64,000 bases of DNA, from the NCBI GenBank assembly GCA_020746995.1, contig JAGPXD010000002.1, forward strand, positions 7,502,001-7,566,000, read 5' to 3'. This stretch comes from Plectosphaerella cucumerina. Its lineage: Eukaryota > Ascomycota > Sordariomycetes > Glomerellales > Plectosphaerellaceae. A program made the position numbers and the translations under genes. How positions within the stretch are numbered: position 1 is the first letter of the stretch; every line of letters starts with the position of its first letter. The notes beneath the pieces are model-generated. The model made no database searches, had not been told where the DNA came from, and worked only from the letters and a program-made list of their open reading frames with translations. This document shows positions 1 through 11,601 of the stretch, piece by piece.

Positions 1-1014
1 AGCGCAGGACGTCTCGAAGCAGTACTCATAGACATAGTCAATGGCTGCCTCAGAATCCTCGATGTTATCAAAACCTGCCTGCAGATCACGTCAGTCAATC
101 AATCTTGCTGCAGAGCCTGATCCCACGATCGGTTGCCCACTTACCCCGTATCGGTGAGACTCTGAATCGACAAGCCCTCCCAGCAGCATTCGTCCCACTC
201 GGCCGGGGAACATGGATGCAAAGTAGCTGCCCAGCGTCGTACCGTACGAAAGTCCAATGTACTGCAGTCTGGGCTTCCCATCTGCAGGTTGAAATGTAGG
301 GCCAAGTCGAGTCATTCGTTCCTCTTCAATTTTGTCCACGATGTGCAACATGTCGCGAGCCACAGATGCCGATCCCGAGTGCGCGTGAATGCTGTCTGGG
401 CCAGCCTCCATGCAGATCTCTCCAATTGCTGCCTGCTGCTCAAGTTGAGTAGCCACGGCGGCTCGGCCGTGCCGAGGAGAGATGGACTCTTCCGTCTTGG
501 ACATGGTCATGTACCGTTGCCAGAGATGGTCGAAACATTTGATCTGCGGCGTAGACTCACCCACGCCCCGAGGATCAAAAGTGACGATCTCGTAATGTTT
601 CGTTCCGTCGAGCATGTCTTGAAACATAGGACTCATGATCTGGGCGATCATGACGGCCAGGCCGCCCGGCCCACCGGGATTCCACATGACCGTGCCGCCG
701 AAGCTCGGGTCCGTCTCTGGCACGGAAGCCGGCAGCTTGATGATGGCAAGGGCGACAGAGTTGTTGACGTTAAGTTCGCCGAGCCCACAGGACGAGTCGC
801 CATGTTGCGACCAGTCGAGAGGGGCCAGTAGCCGAGCGCATTGGAAGCCATCCACGCAGTCCGTATAGGAAAGGTTTCGAGAAGGTTCAATCGTTGACCA
901 ATCGAAGAGATCGATGTCGATTTGACGCTTGAAGTGGTTGTAATTGCCAGAGAAGAACGTGCCCTGGGCAAGGCGCGCGGACAGCCCGATGAACAGCAGA
1001 TAGATGGCAATCAT
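1..1014 (-). CDS. Secreted alpha/beta hydrolase with TAP-like C-terminus (5' part of gene)
   Basis: The encoded protein resembles fungal tripeptidyl-aminopeptidase-like (peptidase S33/TAP-like) serine hydrolases, which cleave short peptides or related substrates outside the cell. The start at 1014 gives a classic signal peptide (MIAIYLLFIGLSARLAQG). An in-frame ATG at 1074 would only lengthen the N-terminus. An oxyanion-type loop (WNPGGPGG) and the segment FDPRGVGES precede the nucleophile elbow GLSYG. A 66-bp intron spans 79-144 (GTAAGT donor, CTGCAG acceptor, phase 0); after it the frame continues as YGAGFDNIEDSE to the window edge. The histidine and the TAP C-terminal domain lie beyond base 1, so the gene is truncated by the window, not by mutation. 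Family assignment is good; the substrate is unknown. Confidence 0.88.
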
Positions 1015-1702
1015 TTTGATGCAGGGGAGTCGTGGTGCTGCGTGAACCACGAGCTTCTGACAGATTCGCCTCATGGAAAGGATGGGACCAGTGCGAAAGA
1101 TATACTCGCGAGAAGTGCTGTGCCGCAGGGCTGATTTCCCACAGCATTCTCCGGCTGAATCCTTTGACAAGGATATGTCTTCACCTTTCTCAATGCATCT
1201 TCGTGGGCGCCAATGGGCAGGTCGTGAAGCACACCGAGGAAAGCGGAAGTACGGTTCGTCGGGCAACAGGGCCGCACCACGGCTGGGTAGGAGTGTCATC
1301 AGACTAACTCGGCAGGCCTTCTAAGTAGACAGTCATCTTGCGTATAATTTCTGGTCCAGGGAAGCAATCCGATGAAGACTGGAAAGTAGGTAAGCCATGT
1401 GACATACCAGTGGGCCAGGCCGAGCTGCAGACGGCGGGGTTGCCTACGGCACAGCATCGGACAGGCCGTAAAATCGTGTATCTCGTTCACACATGCAAGA
1501 CGCGTCGTCTCAGACGGGTTCTCGGGCATAGCTTCTCAATCTGGGCATGCAGGTGATCACAGCTGGGCACATTGACACGGCAGCACAGCCACGATGTGAG
1601 GTTCTTCCAGAAAATGCCCGTGTTGGGAGAAGCATGTATTGCAGGCTCAGCTGTCGATAGATGGAATATGTACGACGAGAAAGAAGGAGGGGAAGTTGAC
1701 GG
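1015..1702. other. Intergenic, no gene seen
   Basis: This stretch holds the upstream region of the minus-strand hydrolase and the 3' flank of the minus-strand galactanase. Open frames here are short and show no recognisable protein family. Confidence 0.6.
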
Positions 1703-2767
1703 TTAGATCCGGCCAAACACGGACAGGCTCGAAAGAGCGTTGCCAGGCCACGAGAAGAGGGTGTTGGAGTCGCAGGATGACCCAAGGGCCTGGTTGTTCA
1801 TCCATGCAGGCTCCCAATAGTACAGGCCCACACCGCGGTTGACACCGTCGACGACCCCGGCGACCCGACGGATGAACTCTGCCTGCCCAGCCGCAGAAAA
1901 AGGAATATCCCGCAGGTCGGCGGGGAAGGGGAAGCGAGGCGACGGGCATGCCGTGGGCCAGTTGAGCTCAGCGACGACAATCTCCTTGCCCCAGCGGCTC
2001 GCCATGAGGTTGAGGGTGTTCCGCAAGGAAGAGAGCGTGGCGCCTTCGCCGTAGAAGGGGTAGTACGAGACACCCATCATGTCAAAGTCGCCGGTGGACA
2101 GCTCGCCAGAGGCAAGGACGCGGCTGTAGAAGAACTCCTGGACGCTCCAATCCTGGCCGCGATCAAGATGGATCATGATCTTGGGCTTGGGGTTGAGTGA
2201 TGAGTCCTTGATACCCCAGGCCGCGGAGCGGAGAAGACGCCCGAGGTTGCTGAAAGAGTTTGTCGAGCCGGTGGGGAAGAGGAGGCCGGTGGTGATCTCG
2301 TTGCCAATGGAGATGATGGCAGGAGGCGTGCCGGCGGCCTGGAAGGCGTTGGAGACCTCCTTGGTGTAGTTGTACAGTCGCCAGGACAGGTTGTCAATGT
2401 CGGTAGGCCATCCGGAAGGTATGGCTTGGTGGGCGGGGTCGGCCCAGGTGTTGCTGAAATGGAGGGTCAAGTAGATGCTGAGACCTTGGGCGCGAGCACG
2501 ACGGGCGAGCTGAAGGTTGTAGTCGAGGTTGTAGTCGCCGTTGGATGGGTTCACCCAGACGCGCTGGCGGACCGAGTTGACTCCGTTGGAAGCGAGGATG
2601 CGCTCGAGAGGCTGCTGGGAGCCCCCGGAAGAGTACTTGATGCCATTGCGCTCCTGATGAATGGTCGAGGACCAGTCAACGCCGCGATAGTCAAGCGCAG
2701 CATTGGCTGCAGCGGACAGCAACAGGAAGACGGAAGCGAAAGATGCCAGCATCGTGAGATTTGTCAA
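1703..2767 (-). CDS. Arabinogalactan endo-1,4-beta-galactosidase (GH53)
   Basis: This single-exon gene encodes a 354-residue secreted endo-beta-1,4-galactanase that cleaves the galactan side chains of pectin (rhamnogalacturonan I). Residues 1-23 form a signal peptide ending ANA. The mature enzyme starts with the family-typical LDYRGVDWSS. The two catalytic glutamates of clan GH-A are visible: the acid/base in GNEITTG (E157) and the nucleophile in VVAELNWP (E267). The segment LGRLLRSAAWGIKD and the C-terminal YYWEPAWMNN are also characteristic of GH53. The length matches fungal family members and no lesions are seen. Expression is probably controlled by plant polysaccharide and carbon source, but no specific operator was identified. 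Confidence 0.96.
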   Translation of the reverse strand: MTNLTMLASFASVFLLLSAAANAALDYRGVDWSSTIHQERNGIKYSSGGSQQPLERILASNGVNSVRQRVWVNPSNGDYNLDYNLQLARRARAQGLSIYLTLHFSNTWADPAHQAIPSGWPTDIDNLSWRLYNYTKEVSNAFQAAGTPPAIISIGNEITTGLLFPTGSTNSFSNLGRLLRSAAWGIKDSSLNPKPKIMIHLDRGQDWSVQEFFYSRVLASGELSTGDFDMMGVSYYPFYGEGATLSSLRNTLNLMASRWGKEIVVAELNWPTACPSPRFPFPADLRDIPFSAAGQAEFIRRVAGVVDGVNRGVGLYYWEPAWMNNQALGSSCDSNTLFSWPGNALSSLSVFGRI

Positions 2768-5154
2768 GGTGAATGGAACGAGGCCTACGGCAACTGAGAC
2801 ATTGGTGAGCTGGGGATCACGACAATATCAGGGGCGACCGGAGAAATACCAATGCATGCCAACCAAGAAGGGTGCCGACCAGGCGATGCCACATGGGGCA
2901 AGTCTCCGGGCTTGATTGCCCATGGGAAAAACGTTGACTTTCGCGCTCCAATTGACGGGTTGCTGGTGATTGAGGTTGCACCCGCGTAATCTATGTCCAG
3001 ACTTGGTGATGTTTCACCCCCTGTGGTTTGTGGAGAAACAGAGCCAGCTCGCCAGGCCGTCGGCCATGTTGGGTATGGCCCGGCCGGGACCGCGTCGGCT
3101 GACCGGGGGTTGACACGGGAGCTGCTGATCCATCACCCTCGGAATATTAAAACGGGAGAGCTGAAAGCAGGGCGATTGGGCATTGGACATTAAGGGTGGT
3201 GTTGGTGGTGACTTGTCGACGGCAAAAGGCAATGCCTTCGTGTTGCCGAAGTGGTTCAATCTTCGATCAGCGATCTTTGGTAACCAGCACTTCAACATGC
3301 GCCGTGACTCTCCCGGCTCCCATGATCGTGAAGGCAGGGTTTGACGTCAACAAGCGCTCGAGATCGTGCATTTGTTGTGCCACTTCCAGCTCAAGTGTGG
3401 CTAGTCGGACGCCTCAACGGTCGAGACCAGTTCGATAGACGTCAGCCCAGGCATTGCGCGAGTCGTGCCCTGAGCGAAGGGGCCACTTGACCGTGCATGG
3501 CTGTGATCTCCAGGCCGGCAGATGAGGAGTAGAAGTGCATTGAAGAAAGCTTCTACCTCGGCCAAGACCATACCGACGGTTGCAGCCGCATCTCGGTTTG
3601 TCAGATCCTTCCAGAACTTTGGGTCTAGCAGGGGTGACACACGACACAATCAGATCTTGCAGAGTAACAGACGGCCACGTCATTTGGCGTGAGGGAAAGA
3701 CTCTGGTTACGAATCACGATACTATCGCGCCGCCTGCCGGGTCCGAAGTGTGCTCGAGGAGTCCGTTAGTGCGCCGGGTGGGGACCGCGGAGTTTGATGC
3801 TTAGAAGGTGTGTCGGGATGCTCCGTGAACCCGAGGGCGGGAAGGATGTCGGGGTCGAGTCTAGCTCCTTAAAACCCGGTTGTCCGCTCGACTGGAGGGA
3901 GGTGTTGGCGTCATGACGGTTGCCACGCCGGTCAAACAACACACTAGGCTTCTGAAGTGTAGGTGATGGTCGCTCAAGGCGAGGAGGAGGAAGATGGAAG
4001 AGGTGAGGTGCCTTGGAGGTTGAATGAATCCATGACACTGGGCGGATGGAGGCTGAAGGTCCGGGGTTGATATGGGAGAAGGCCAGCTGGCTCCAGGTGG
4101 TCGAGGCTTTTGGAAAGATTGATCTTTGAAACCAAGGATGTCCAGAGCTGGTGCCAAAGTAAGCTTAAAACACGAGGGGACCCCGAAAGCTGAAGGGCAC
4201 AGAGGGCTGGCTGAGGTTTGAGGTTGGTTGGGGCATTTGAACTTCTCGGTAAATTTTACGGGCTCAAGAAGTGCCCGCCCGGGGTCAAGCAGCAGCCCGA
4301 CGACCAACACCGCAGTGGGGATGCTTACGCTAGAACCCGCCGATTGTGGGGCGAGGTTCAAGGCAAACGCAGGGAAGCAGCGACCTGACTAGCGATGAGA
4401 TCTTTGTGAATCATGGCCGCCTGCCCAATCAGACGTCGGCAGAAAGTTCTCTCACAGCGAACACCGCGAAGTGCGAGTCCCGCAGACCTGAACCCTGCAC
4501 CGACATCGACGTCAACAGCATTCATCTCATCTCATTCCACGCCCGCCACGCCCGCCATACGCCCCCCACTACCCGTTGCCGCTGCGGCTCTCGCAAAGCT
4601 CGGTGTCCTGGTGCCCTCCGATAGCCCTACAGGCTGGCTCCATGAAGTGCTCCCGCGCATCCGGGTCAGGGGCCTTTGGGGGCCTATCGCCCTTTTCGTC
4701 ATGTCCACTCCTGATACCGACGCCCCATCCGCGCGGAACCCAACATGGCACCGCCAGAAGCACGGGGAACCGTCAGAGCCCGCCCCAGCGCGGCGGACTT
4801 TAGAAATCAAAGGCCCCGGTTGACGTGTTGTTACTTGTTAGATCCGTTCGGTAAGGGTCAGACCTCGTCCGTATTTGAACCTTGCCATGCCCCTGGCCTG
4901 GTTACCAAGATATCTCTTTTCCCCCTCTCATCCACCGCTTCAGCATCAACTCGCCAACCCACCCCTCGAACGGACCCAACTCGTCCGCAAAGACAGCAAG
5001 CAACTTCCTGTCTGTCTGGTTCAAGGAGACCCACAAGATCACACGGGTACCTTCGTTGATGCTGGCTGGAGAAGAGCCTCATCTGAACCCCGACCTGGCC
5101 AACCTGGCCCCCTCCACTTCACCCCTCACCACCAACAACAACAACAACACAGCC
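2768..5154. other. Long intergenic region upstream of the PDR transporter
   Basis: About 2.4 kb separate the divergently transcribed galactanase and ABC transporter start codons. No convincing coding frame or RNA gene was found. The last 100 bases before the transporter ATG are rich in CA/CAA and read as a typical fungal 5' leader. The promoters of both genes must lie here. Confidence 0.6.
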
Positions 5155-8100
5155 ATGGCTTTCAACAACGAGGGCCTTGACGCTTCCCGCGCCGAGGGAC
5201 GCTCCCCCGCCGGTAGCCAGCGCACTTACATTGGCGAGAACGACGAAGTCACAAGGGCACATGCCGTCGGCACAACCGAGAGCCCTCAAAAGCCCGTCTC
5301 TTCCTTCGACCCCGACATGTCGGCATCAACGGATGAGGGAGACGACGGCAACGATACCGAGATGGAACGTCGCCAGTCCATCGTCCAGAGCCTCGCCCGC
5401 CAGTACACCCGTCACTCCGCCGTTGACATTCAGGGCAACCACAACACTCTGTTCGCCAGCGACGATCCCGACTCGCCCCTGAACCCTACGGGCAAGCACT
5501 TCAGCGCCCGCGCATGGGCCAAGACCCTGGCCAACGTCACCAACACGACCGGCGCCGGCTTCCGCAAGACCGGCTTTGCCTTCCAAGACCTCAGTGTCTT
5601 CGGTTACGGCAACGAGACCGACTACCAGAAGGACGTCGGCAACATCTGGCTCGGCCTGCCCTCGCTCGCCCGCAACCTCACATCCAAGACGGGTGGCCAG
5701 CGCCGCATCGACATTCTCCGCGAGTTCGAGGGTGTCGTCGAGGCTGGCGAGATGCTCGTCGTTCTCGGCCCGCCAGGATCCGGATGCTCGACCTTCCTCA
5801 AGACCATCGCCGGTGAGACGAGCGGCATCTACACCGACGACAAGGCCTACTTCAACTACCAGGGCATGACCGCCGAGGAGATCCACAAGCACCACAGCGG
5901 TGACGCCATCTACACCGCAGAGGTCGACGTCCACTTCCCCCAGCTCTCCGTTGGCGATACCCTGACCTTCGCCTCGAGGGCCCGCTGCCCCAGCAACCTG
6001 CCCGAGGGCATCACCCCCAACCAGTACTGCGACCACCTTCGTGACGTCGTCATGGCCATGTATGGTATCAGCCACACCGTTAATACCCGTGTGGGCAACG
6101 AGTACGTCCGTGGTGTCTCGGGCGGTGAGCGCAAGCGCGTCACCATCGCGGAGGCCACCCTGTCCAACGCTCCCCTGCAGTGCTGGGACAACTCGACCCG
6201 CGGCCTTGATTCCGCCAACGCCATTGAGTTCTGCAAGACCCTCCGTCTGCAGTCGGAGCTCTTCGGACAGACCTGCGCCGTGTCCATCTACCAGGCGCCC
6301 CAGAGCGCGTACGATCTCTTCGACAAGGCGCTCGTGCTGTACGAGGGTCGCCAGATATTCTTCGGTCGCGCCGATGAGGCGAGGCAGTACTTCATCGATC
6401 TCGGCTTCGAGTGTCCCGCCCGCCAGACGACGCCCGATTTCCTCACCTCCATGACCGCTCCTTCCGAGCGCGTCGTCCGCCCCGGCTTCGAGGGTCGCGT
6501 CCCCCGTACGCCCGACGAGTTCGCCGCCTGCTGGAAGGAGAGTCGCGCCCGCCAGCTCCTGCGCGCCGACATCGAGGCCTTCAAGGTCGACCACCCCTTC
6601 GACGGCGCCGACGCCCAGACCTTCAGGGAGCAGAAGCAGTCCATCCAGGCCAAGAGGCAGCGCGTCAAGTCGCCCTTCATTCTCTCCTACAGCCAGCAGA
6701 TCAAGCTGTGCTTGTGGCGCGGATGGAAGCGGCTGATGGGCGACCCGTCCCTGACCATCTTCATGCTTGTCGCCAACTCGGGCATCGCCCTGATTGTCTC
6801 CTCTCTGTTCTACAACCTGTCCAACTCGACCGACTCGTTCTTCTCACGATCCGCCGTCCTCTTCGTCGCCGTCCTCGCCAACGCCTTCGCCAGTGCCCTC
6901 GAGATTCTCACCCAGTACTCGCAGCGCCCCATTGTCGAAAAGCACGTGCGCTACGCATTCTACCACGCCTCTGCCGAATCCTTCGCCTCCGTCCTTGTCG
7001 ACATGCCGTACAAGGTGCTCAACGCCATCTTCTACAACCTAATCATCTACTTCATGTCGAACCTGAACCGCACTCCCGGCGCCTTCTTCTTCTTCCTGTT
7101 CACCGTGTTCCTCATGGTGCTCGCCATGTCCGGTCTGTTCAGGTCCATGTGAGCACCTCCCCCTTCCCAACTTCACAGCACCACCCGCTAACCATTGAAG
7201 TGCCTCGCTATCTCGTACCCTATCGCAAGCCATGGTGCCCGCATCGATCCTCATTCTCGCTTTGGTCATCTTCACTGGCTTCGTCATCCCTGTCGACTAC
7301 ATGCTTGACTGGTGCCGTTGGATCAACTACCTTGACCCTGTCGCCTATGGCTTCGAGGCAGTACGTCAATCTTCTCCATCCCCGCCATGCTTCATGCTAA
7401 CCACTTCCAGCTCATGATCAACGAGTTCAGCGGTCGTGAGTTCATGTGCAACGTTTTCGTCCCCAACAGCCAGGTTCCCGGCTACGAGGACATCAGCTCC
7501 GAGAACCAGGCCTGCACCACCGTCGGTTCCGTTCCCGGTCAGGCCATGGTCAGCGGCGAGGCCTACATCAACTCGCAGTACAGCTACATGGCCTCCCACA
7601 AGTGGCGCAACATCGGCATCCTCTTCGCCTTCATCATCGCCCTCCACCTCGTCTACTTCGTCGCGACCGAGTACATCTCCGCCAAGAAGTCCAAGGGCGA
7701 GGTCCTCGTTTTCCGCCGTGGTGTCACCGCCCCTACCCCCAGGAGCAAGGGCGACCCCGAGGCTGCCACGTCCGGCCCCACTACGATTGTCGAGAAGCCT
7801 TCCGACGGCGGCTACAACAGCTCGGGCGAGGGCGTCATCCAGGGTTCCACCAGCGTTTTCCACTGGAACGACGTGTGCTACGATGTCAAGATCAAGAGCG
7901 AGACCCGTCGCATCCTGGATCACGTCGATGGTTGGGTCAAGCCCGGCACTCTCACTGCCCTCATGGGCGTGTCCGGCGCCGGCAAGACCACGCTGCTTGA
8001 CTGCCTTGCCGACCGTGTCTCCGTGGGTGTCATCACCGGCGAGATGCTCGTCGACGGCAAGATCCGCGATCAGTCCTTCCAGCGCAAGACCGGTTACGTT

Positions 8101-9801
8101 CAGCAGCAGGATCTCCATCTCGAGACTAGCACCGTCCGCGAGGCCCTTGAGTTCAGCGCCCTGCTTCGCCAGCCTGACTCGACGCCCAAGGCTGAGAAGC
8201 TCGCGTACGTTGACGAAGTCATCAAGCTCTTGGACATGCAGGACTACGCCGACGCTGTCGTGGGTGTCCTGGGTGAGGGTCTCAACGTCGAGCAGAGGAA
8301 GCGTCTGACGATCGGCGTCGAATTGGCCGCTAAGCCCCCTCTCCTTCTCTTCGTCGATGAACCTACTTCTGGCTTGGATTCCCAGACCTCTTGGGCTATC
8401 CTGAACCTCCTCGAGAAGCTGTCCAAGGCCGGCCAGTCCATCCTCTGTACCATCCACCAGCCCAGCGCCATGCTCTTCCAACGCTTCGACCGACTGCTCT
8501 TCCTGGCCAAGGGTGGTAGGACCGTCTACTTCGGCGACATCGGCGAGAACTCCCACGTGCTCACGTCCTACTTCGAGAGGAACGGTGCTCCCAAGTGCCC
8601 TCCCGGCGAGAACCCCGCCGAGTGGATGCTGGAAGCCATCGGTGCCGCCCCCGGCTCGACCACCGAGGTCGACTGGCACAACGCCTGGCGCACGAGTCCC
8701 GAGTACGAGGCTGTCCAGGCAGAGCTCACCCGTCTCAAGGCCGAAGGCGCCGCCGTCCCCACCTCGCAGGATGACGCCGCCGCCTACAAGGAGTTCGCCG
8801 CGCCCCTCTGGAACCAGTTCCTCGTCGTTACCCGCCGCGTGTTCCAGCAGTACTGGCGTACCCCGTCCTACATCTACGCCAAGTTCACCCTCTGCGTCTC
8901 CGTGGCTCTCTTCATCGGTCTCGTCTTCCTCAACGCCCCTCTGTCGATCCAAGGTCTCCAGAACCAGATGTTCGCCATCTTCAACGTCCTGACAATCTTC
9001 GGTCAGCTCGTCCAGCAGCAGATGCCTCACTTTGTGACGCAGCGCTCCCTCTACGAGGTCCGCGAGCGCCCGTCCAAGACGTACTCGTGGAAGATCTTCA
9101 TGCTGTCCCAGATCGTGACCGAGATTCCTTGGAACTCGCTCATGTCCGTCTTCATGTTCGTCTGCGTCTACTACCCCGTCGGCCTCTACCAGAACGGCGA
9201 CTCGTCCATGACCGCCGAGCGCGGCGCCCTCATGTGGCTGCTCTTCTGGCAGTTCCTCGTCTTCACCTGCACCTTTGCCCACGCCTGCATCGCCATCACC
9301 GACACGGCCGAGGCTGGAGGTAACCTGGCCAACATCGTCTTCATGCTCTCCCTCTTCTTCTGCGGCGTCCTCGCCTCCCCCGACTCCATGCCCGGCTTCT
9401 GGATCTGGATGTACCGCGTCTCACCCTTCACCTACATGATGTCCGCTATCCTGTCCACTGGTCTCGCCAACACGGACGTCACCTGCGCCGCCAACGAGTA
9501 CACCCGCTTCCCCCCGCCCAACGACACCACCTGCGGCGACTACCTCCAGTCCTACATTGACGCCACGGGCGGCTATGTCCTCGACCCGGCCTCGACCACC
9601 GAGTGCCAGTTCTGCCCCATGGCCAACACCGACATGTTCCTCACCTCGCTCAGCTCAAACTTTGACAACAGGTGGCGCGACTTTGGCATCGGCATGGTCT
9701 ACATCGTCTTCAACATCTGCATCGCCCTCGCGCTCTACTGGCTCGTCCGCATGCCCAAGGGCAAGAAGGAGAAGAAGGAGGAGAAGACGACCAAGGCTTA
9801 G
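5155..9801 (+). CDS. PDR-type (ABC-G) multidrug ABC transporter
   Basis: Exons 5155-7148, 7201-7360 and 7411-9801 join in frame to 1514 residues. The introns are 52 and 50 bp and both contain GCTAAC. The start is chosen for its strong context (ACAGCCATGG); the frame is open further upstream but looks like leader. Order is NBD1-TMD1-NBD2-TMD2, the reverse arrangement of full-size fungal pleiotropic drug resistance pumps. NBD1 has the fungal-type Walker A with cysteine replacing lysine (GPPGSGCS, about residues 205-212) and signature VSGGERKRV. NBD2 has canonical Walker A (GVSGAGKTT, about 904-912), degenerate signature LNVEQRKR and Walker B with DEPTSGLD. Such pumps export azoles, plant defence compounds and other hydrophobic toxicants from the plasma membrane. 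Strong GC3 bias suggests high expression. The substrate is not inferable. Confidence 0.97.
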
Positions 9802-10122
9802 ACGTAGTCATCACAACCCTTCTTTCTCCCACTCTCTTACACTCCCACACCACAGCATCATCATCATCTCTCCTTGTCATCGACGGGCCGCAGCGCCCTC
9901 GCCGCAGCGTCATCATAATTTCTTAATCTCTGTTCTGGGTTTGGCTTTTTTGGTTTTAGACTTGTACATAGAGTGGCCGGCCGCGACGAGCAGGCCTCAT
10001 AGACGCAGAAAGAACCAGAGTTTCCTCCTGACTTCCTCAATATCCCGTGTGCGAAAGACAGATCACAGCATGGCCGCGACAAAAGATGGCAAATGTGCTG
10101 CGCAGACGAAGAATTCCCAGCA
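9802..10122. other. Convergent 3' flanks
   Basis: This 321-bp stretch lies between the stop codons of the plus-strand ABC transporter and the minus-strand 2EXR gene and presumably holds both 3' UTRs. Nothing else is recognised. Confidence 0.6.
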
Positions 10123-11067
10123 TCACAGCTCACAACACTCCAACACCCAAACGTCTGCGAACAGTATCGGGTCTTCCTCCTCTTCAAGCCAGTAAAAGCC
10201 CAGCTCCACCTCGTCGCTCATTTTGGAGAGAAATGTAAACGCAGATGAACTGCTACCTGAGACCTCGTCGGCCAAGATCCTGTGGTAGCTGGCGTTGGTC
10301 CCATGGAATCTTGCCGCCGGCCTTTGTGATCCGCTTTTTCGCTTGATGCTGCGGCCGATGAGCCACAGCGGGCCAATCCGCCCTCGTCTGATCCAGTCCA
10401 TGGCGAAGTGGACGAATGGTTGGCAAGGGTGGTACTCGAATGGCGGATCCTCGCCTGTGATCATGTCCGGTAGGTTCACGAGCCACGATGGATCGTACTC
10501 GAAAGCGATTTGGGCGGGCTCCATTCTCAGTCTCTCCCGTCGCAAGGGGTAGATGTCGAAGCTTGGTACAATCCGGATGCGCTCATCCCAGGAGTCCACG
10601 TAATTGCCAAACTTAAAGTTCTCAACGACGAAAAGATCTTCTCTGGGATCAACGCGGATGGTCAGATCGCGATGTCTTTCAGGCTGGAACTTCAGGATCA
10701 ACCGTGCAAATTGAGCATGTCGAACGTGGGTGAGGATGATTCGCCTGGATGCCTTGCAAGCGCTCCACAAGCCAGCGTCCCAGAAGTAGGCAGATTCTTT
10801 GGCACGCCGGATCCTCTGGAAATCAGATGCCCAACTTGCATCCTGCTGAGGCTCAGTCGTCTACAGGCTTTCGTTTTCCTTGGCGAAGAAATTGGAGCCC
10901 GGGATGTCGACGGTGTGCCAGTCCGGTGCGTCTTCGTACGGTTCGTTCAGCAAACGTATCTCGAGATACTGCAGTCCAGGTCTGTTGGGCCTGATTGCGG
11001 CGTGCCAGATGTGGATTTGCAGTTCGACAGGCAGGCGCTGAAACTGGGGGAAGGTTTGGTAGGCCAT
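10123..11067 (-). CDS. 2EXR domain protein with an in-frame TAG or a weak intron
   Basis: The N-terminus FPQFQRLPVELQIHIW is the hallmark of the fungal 2EXR domain, an F-box-like module of unknown function. It is followed by a conserved SAYFWDAGLWSACKASR block and a variable C-terminal half. The start at 11067 puts the domain directly at the N-terminus, as is usual. The frame is uninterrupted from 11067 to 10123 except for one TAG at 10863-10861, between NES and the downstream coding frame. A 51-bp intron at 10814-10864 would remove it in frame, but its GTAGAC donor and GAG acceptor are poor. Without splicing the protein is cut at about 68 residues. A CAG-to-TAG change (Gln codon) is the other simple explanation. 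Function is unknown. Confidence 0.72.
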
Positions 11068-11601
11068 GGTGACTTTGCGCCGGCGGTTACAGACCAATCG
11101 GGTCGATTGCGAATGCGAATCCGTTGATTGAGAAGAGGACAAAGGTGGCATCAGAACATTGCTTCTGGAAGATGAAAGTTCTTGATGGTTGGGGAAGAGA
11201 TTTGGATGGGCGGTCGTTGTTGATGAGAACCTGGAAGCCAGTACCCATAATGTTTACTGACATTCGAAGGAAGGAGCTACCCTGCCACTGGACGTGACAC
11301 CTTCCTCCGTCCAGGGACCATCGATCAGCACTGTGCCACGCCGACGGCAGGCACGCTGAGTAATCGAAGTTCCGCCCGTCCAGTTGCTTGACATGATGTG
11401 GTTTCCAGTTGCAGTGCTGTGCCATTCCGACCAGCCCTTCATCAGCAACTTCTGGATGACGTTCGCATATTGTAAATCCTAATGCATAATCAAACGGCTA
11501 CCAAAACTTTCCGAGACCGCGTCCTGTGGCCACAGCCATCAACCTTCAACTTGCCCGGCCATCGCGAGATCGTCATACACCAGAAGGTCTTGCACAGCCG
11601 C
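11068..11601. other. Intergenic, no gene seen
   Basis: This is the upstream region of the 2EXR gene and the 3' flank of the RhoGAP gene, both on the minus strand. Open frames on both strands lack recognisable domains and are judged spurious. Confidence 0.55.

Noticed and set aside
4882..5154. Upstream extension of the ABC transporter frame
   Set aside because: The added 91 residues end in a CAA-rich leader translated as Thr/Asn runs; the ATG at 5155 has a far better context and begins a typical PDR N-terminus.
5326..6594. A 422-codon minus-strand open frame opposite NBD1 of the ABC transporter
   Set aside because: Same reason: antisense shadow of a strongly codon-biased gene, no domain features.
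7366..9282. A 638-codon open frame on the minus strand opposite the ABC transporter
   Set aside because: It is fully antisense to conserved transporter exons and exists because GC-rich third positions avoid stops in that frame. Its composition (Asp/Glu/Gly/Val repeats) is that of a shadow frame.
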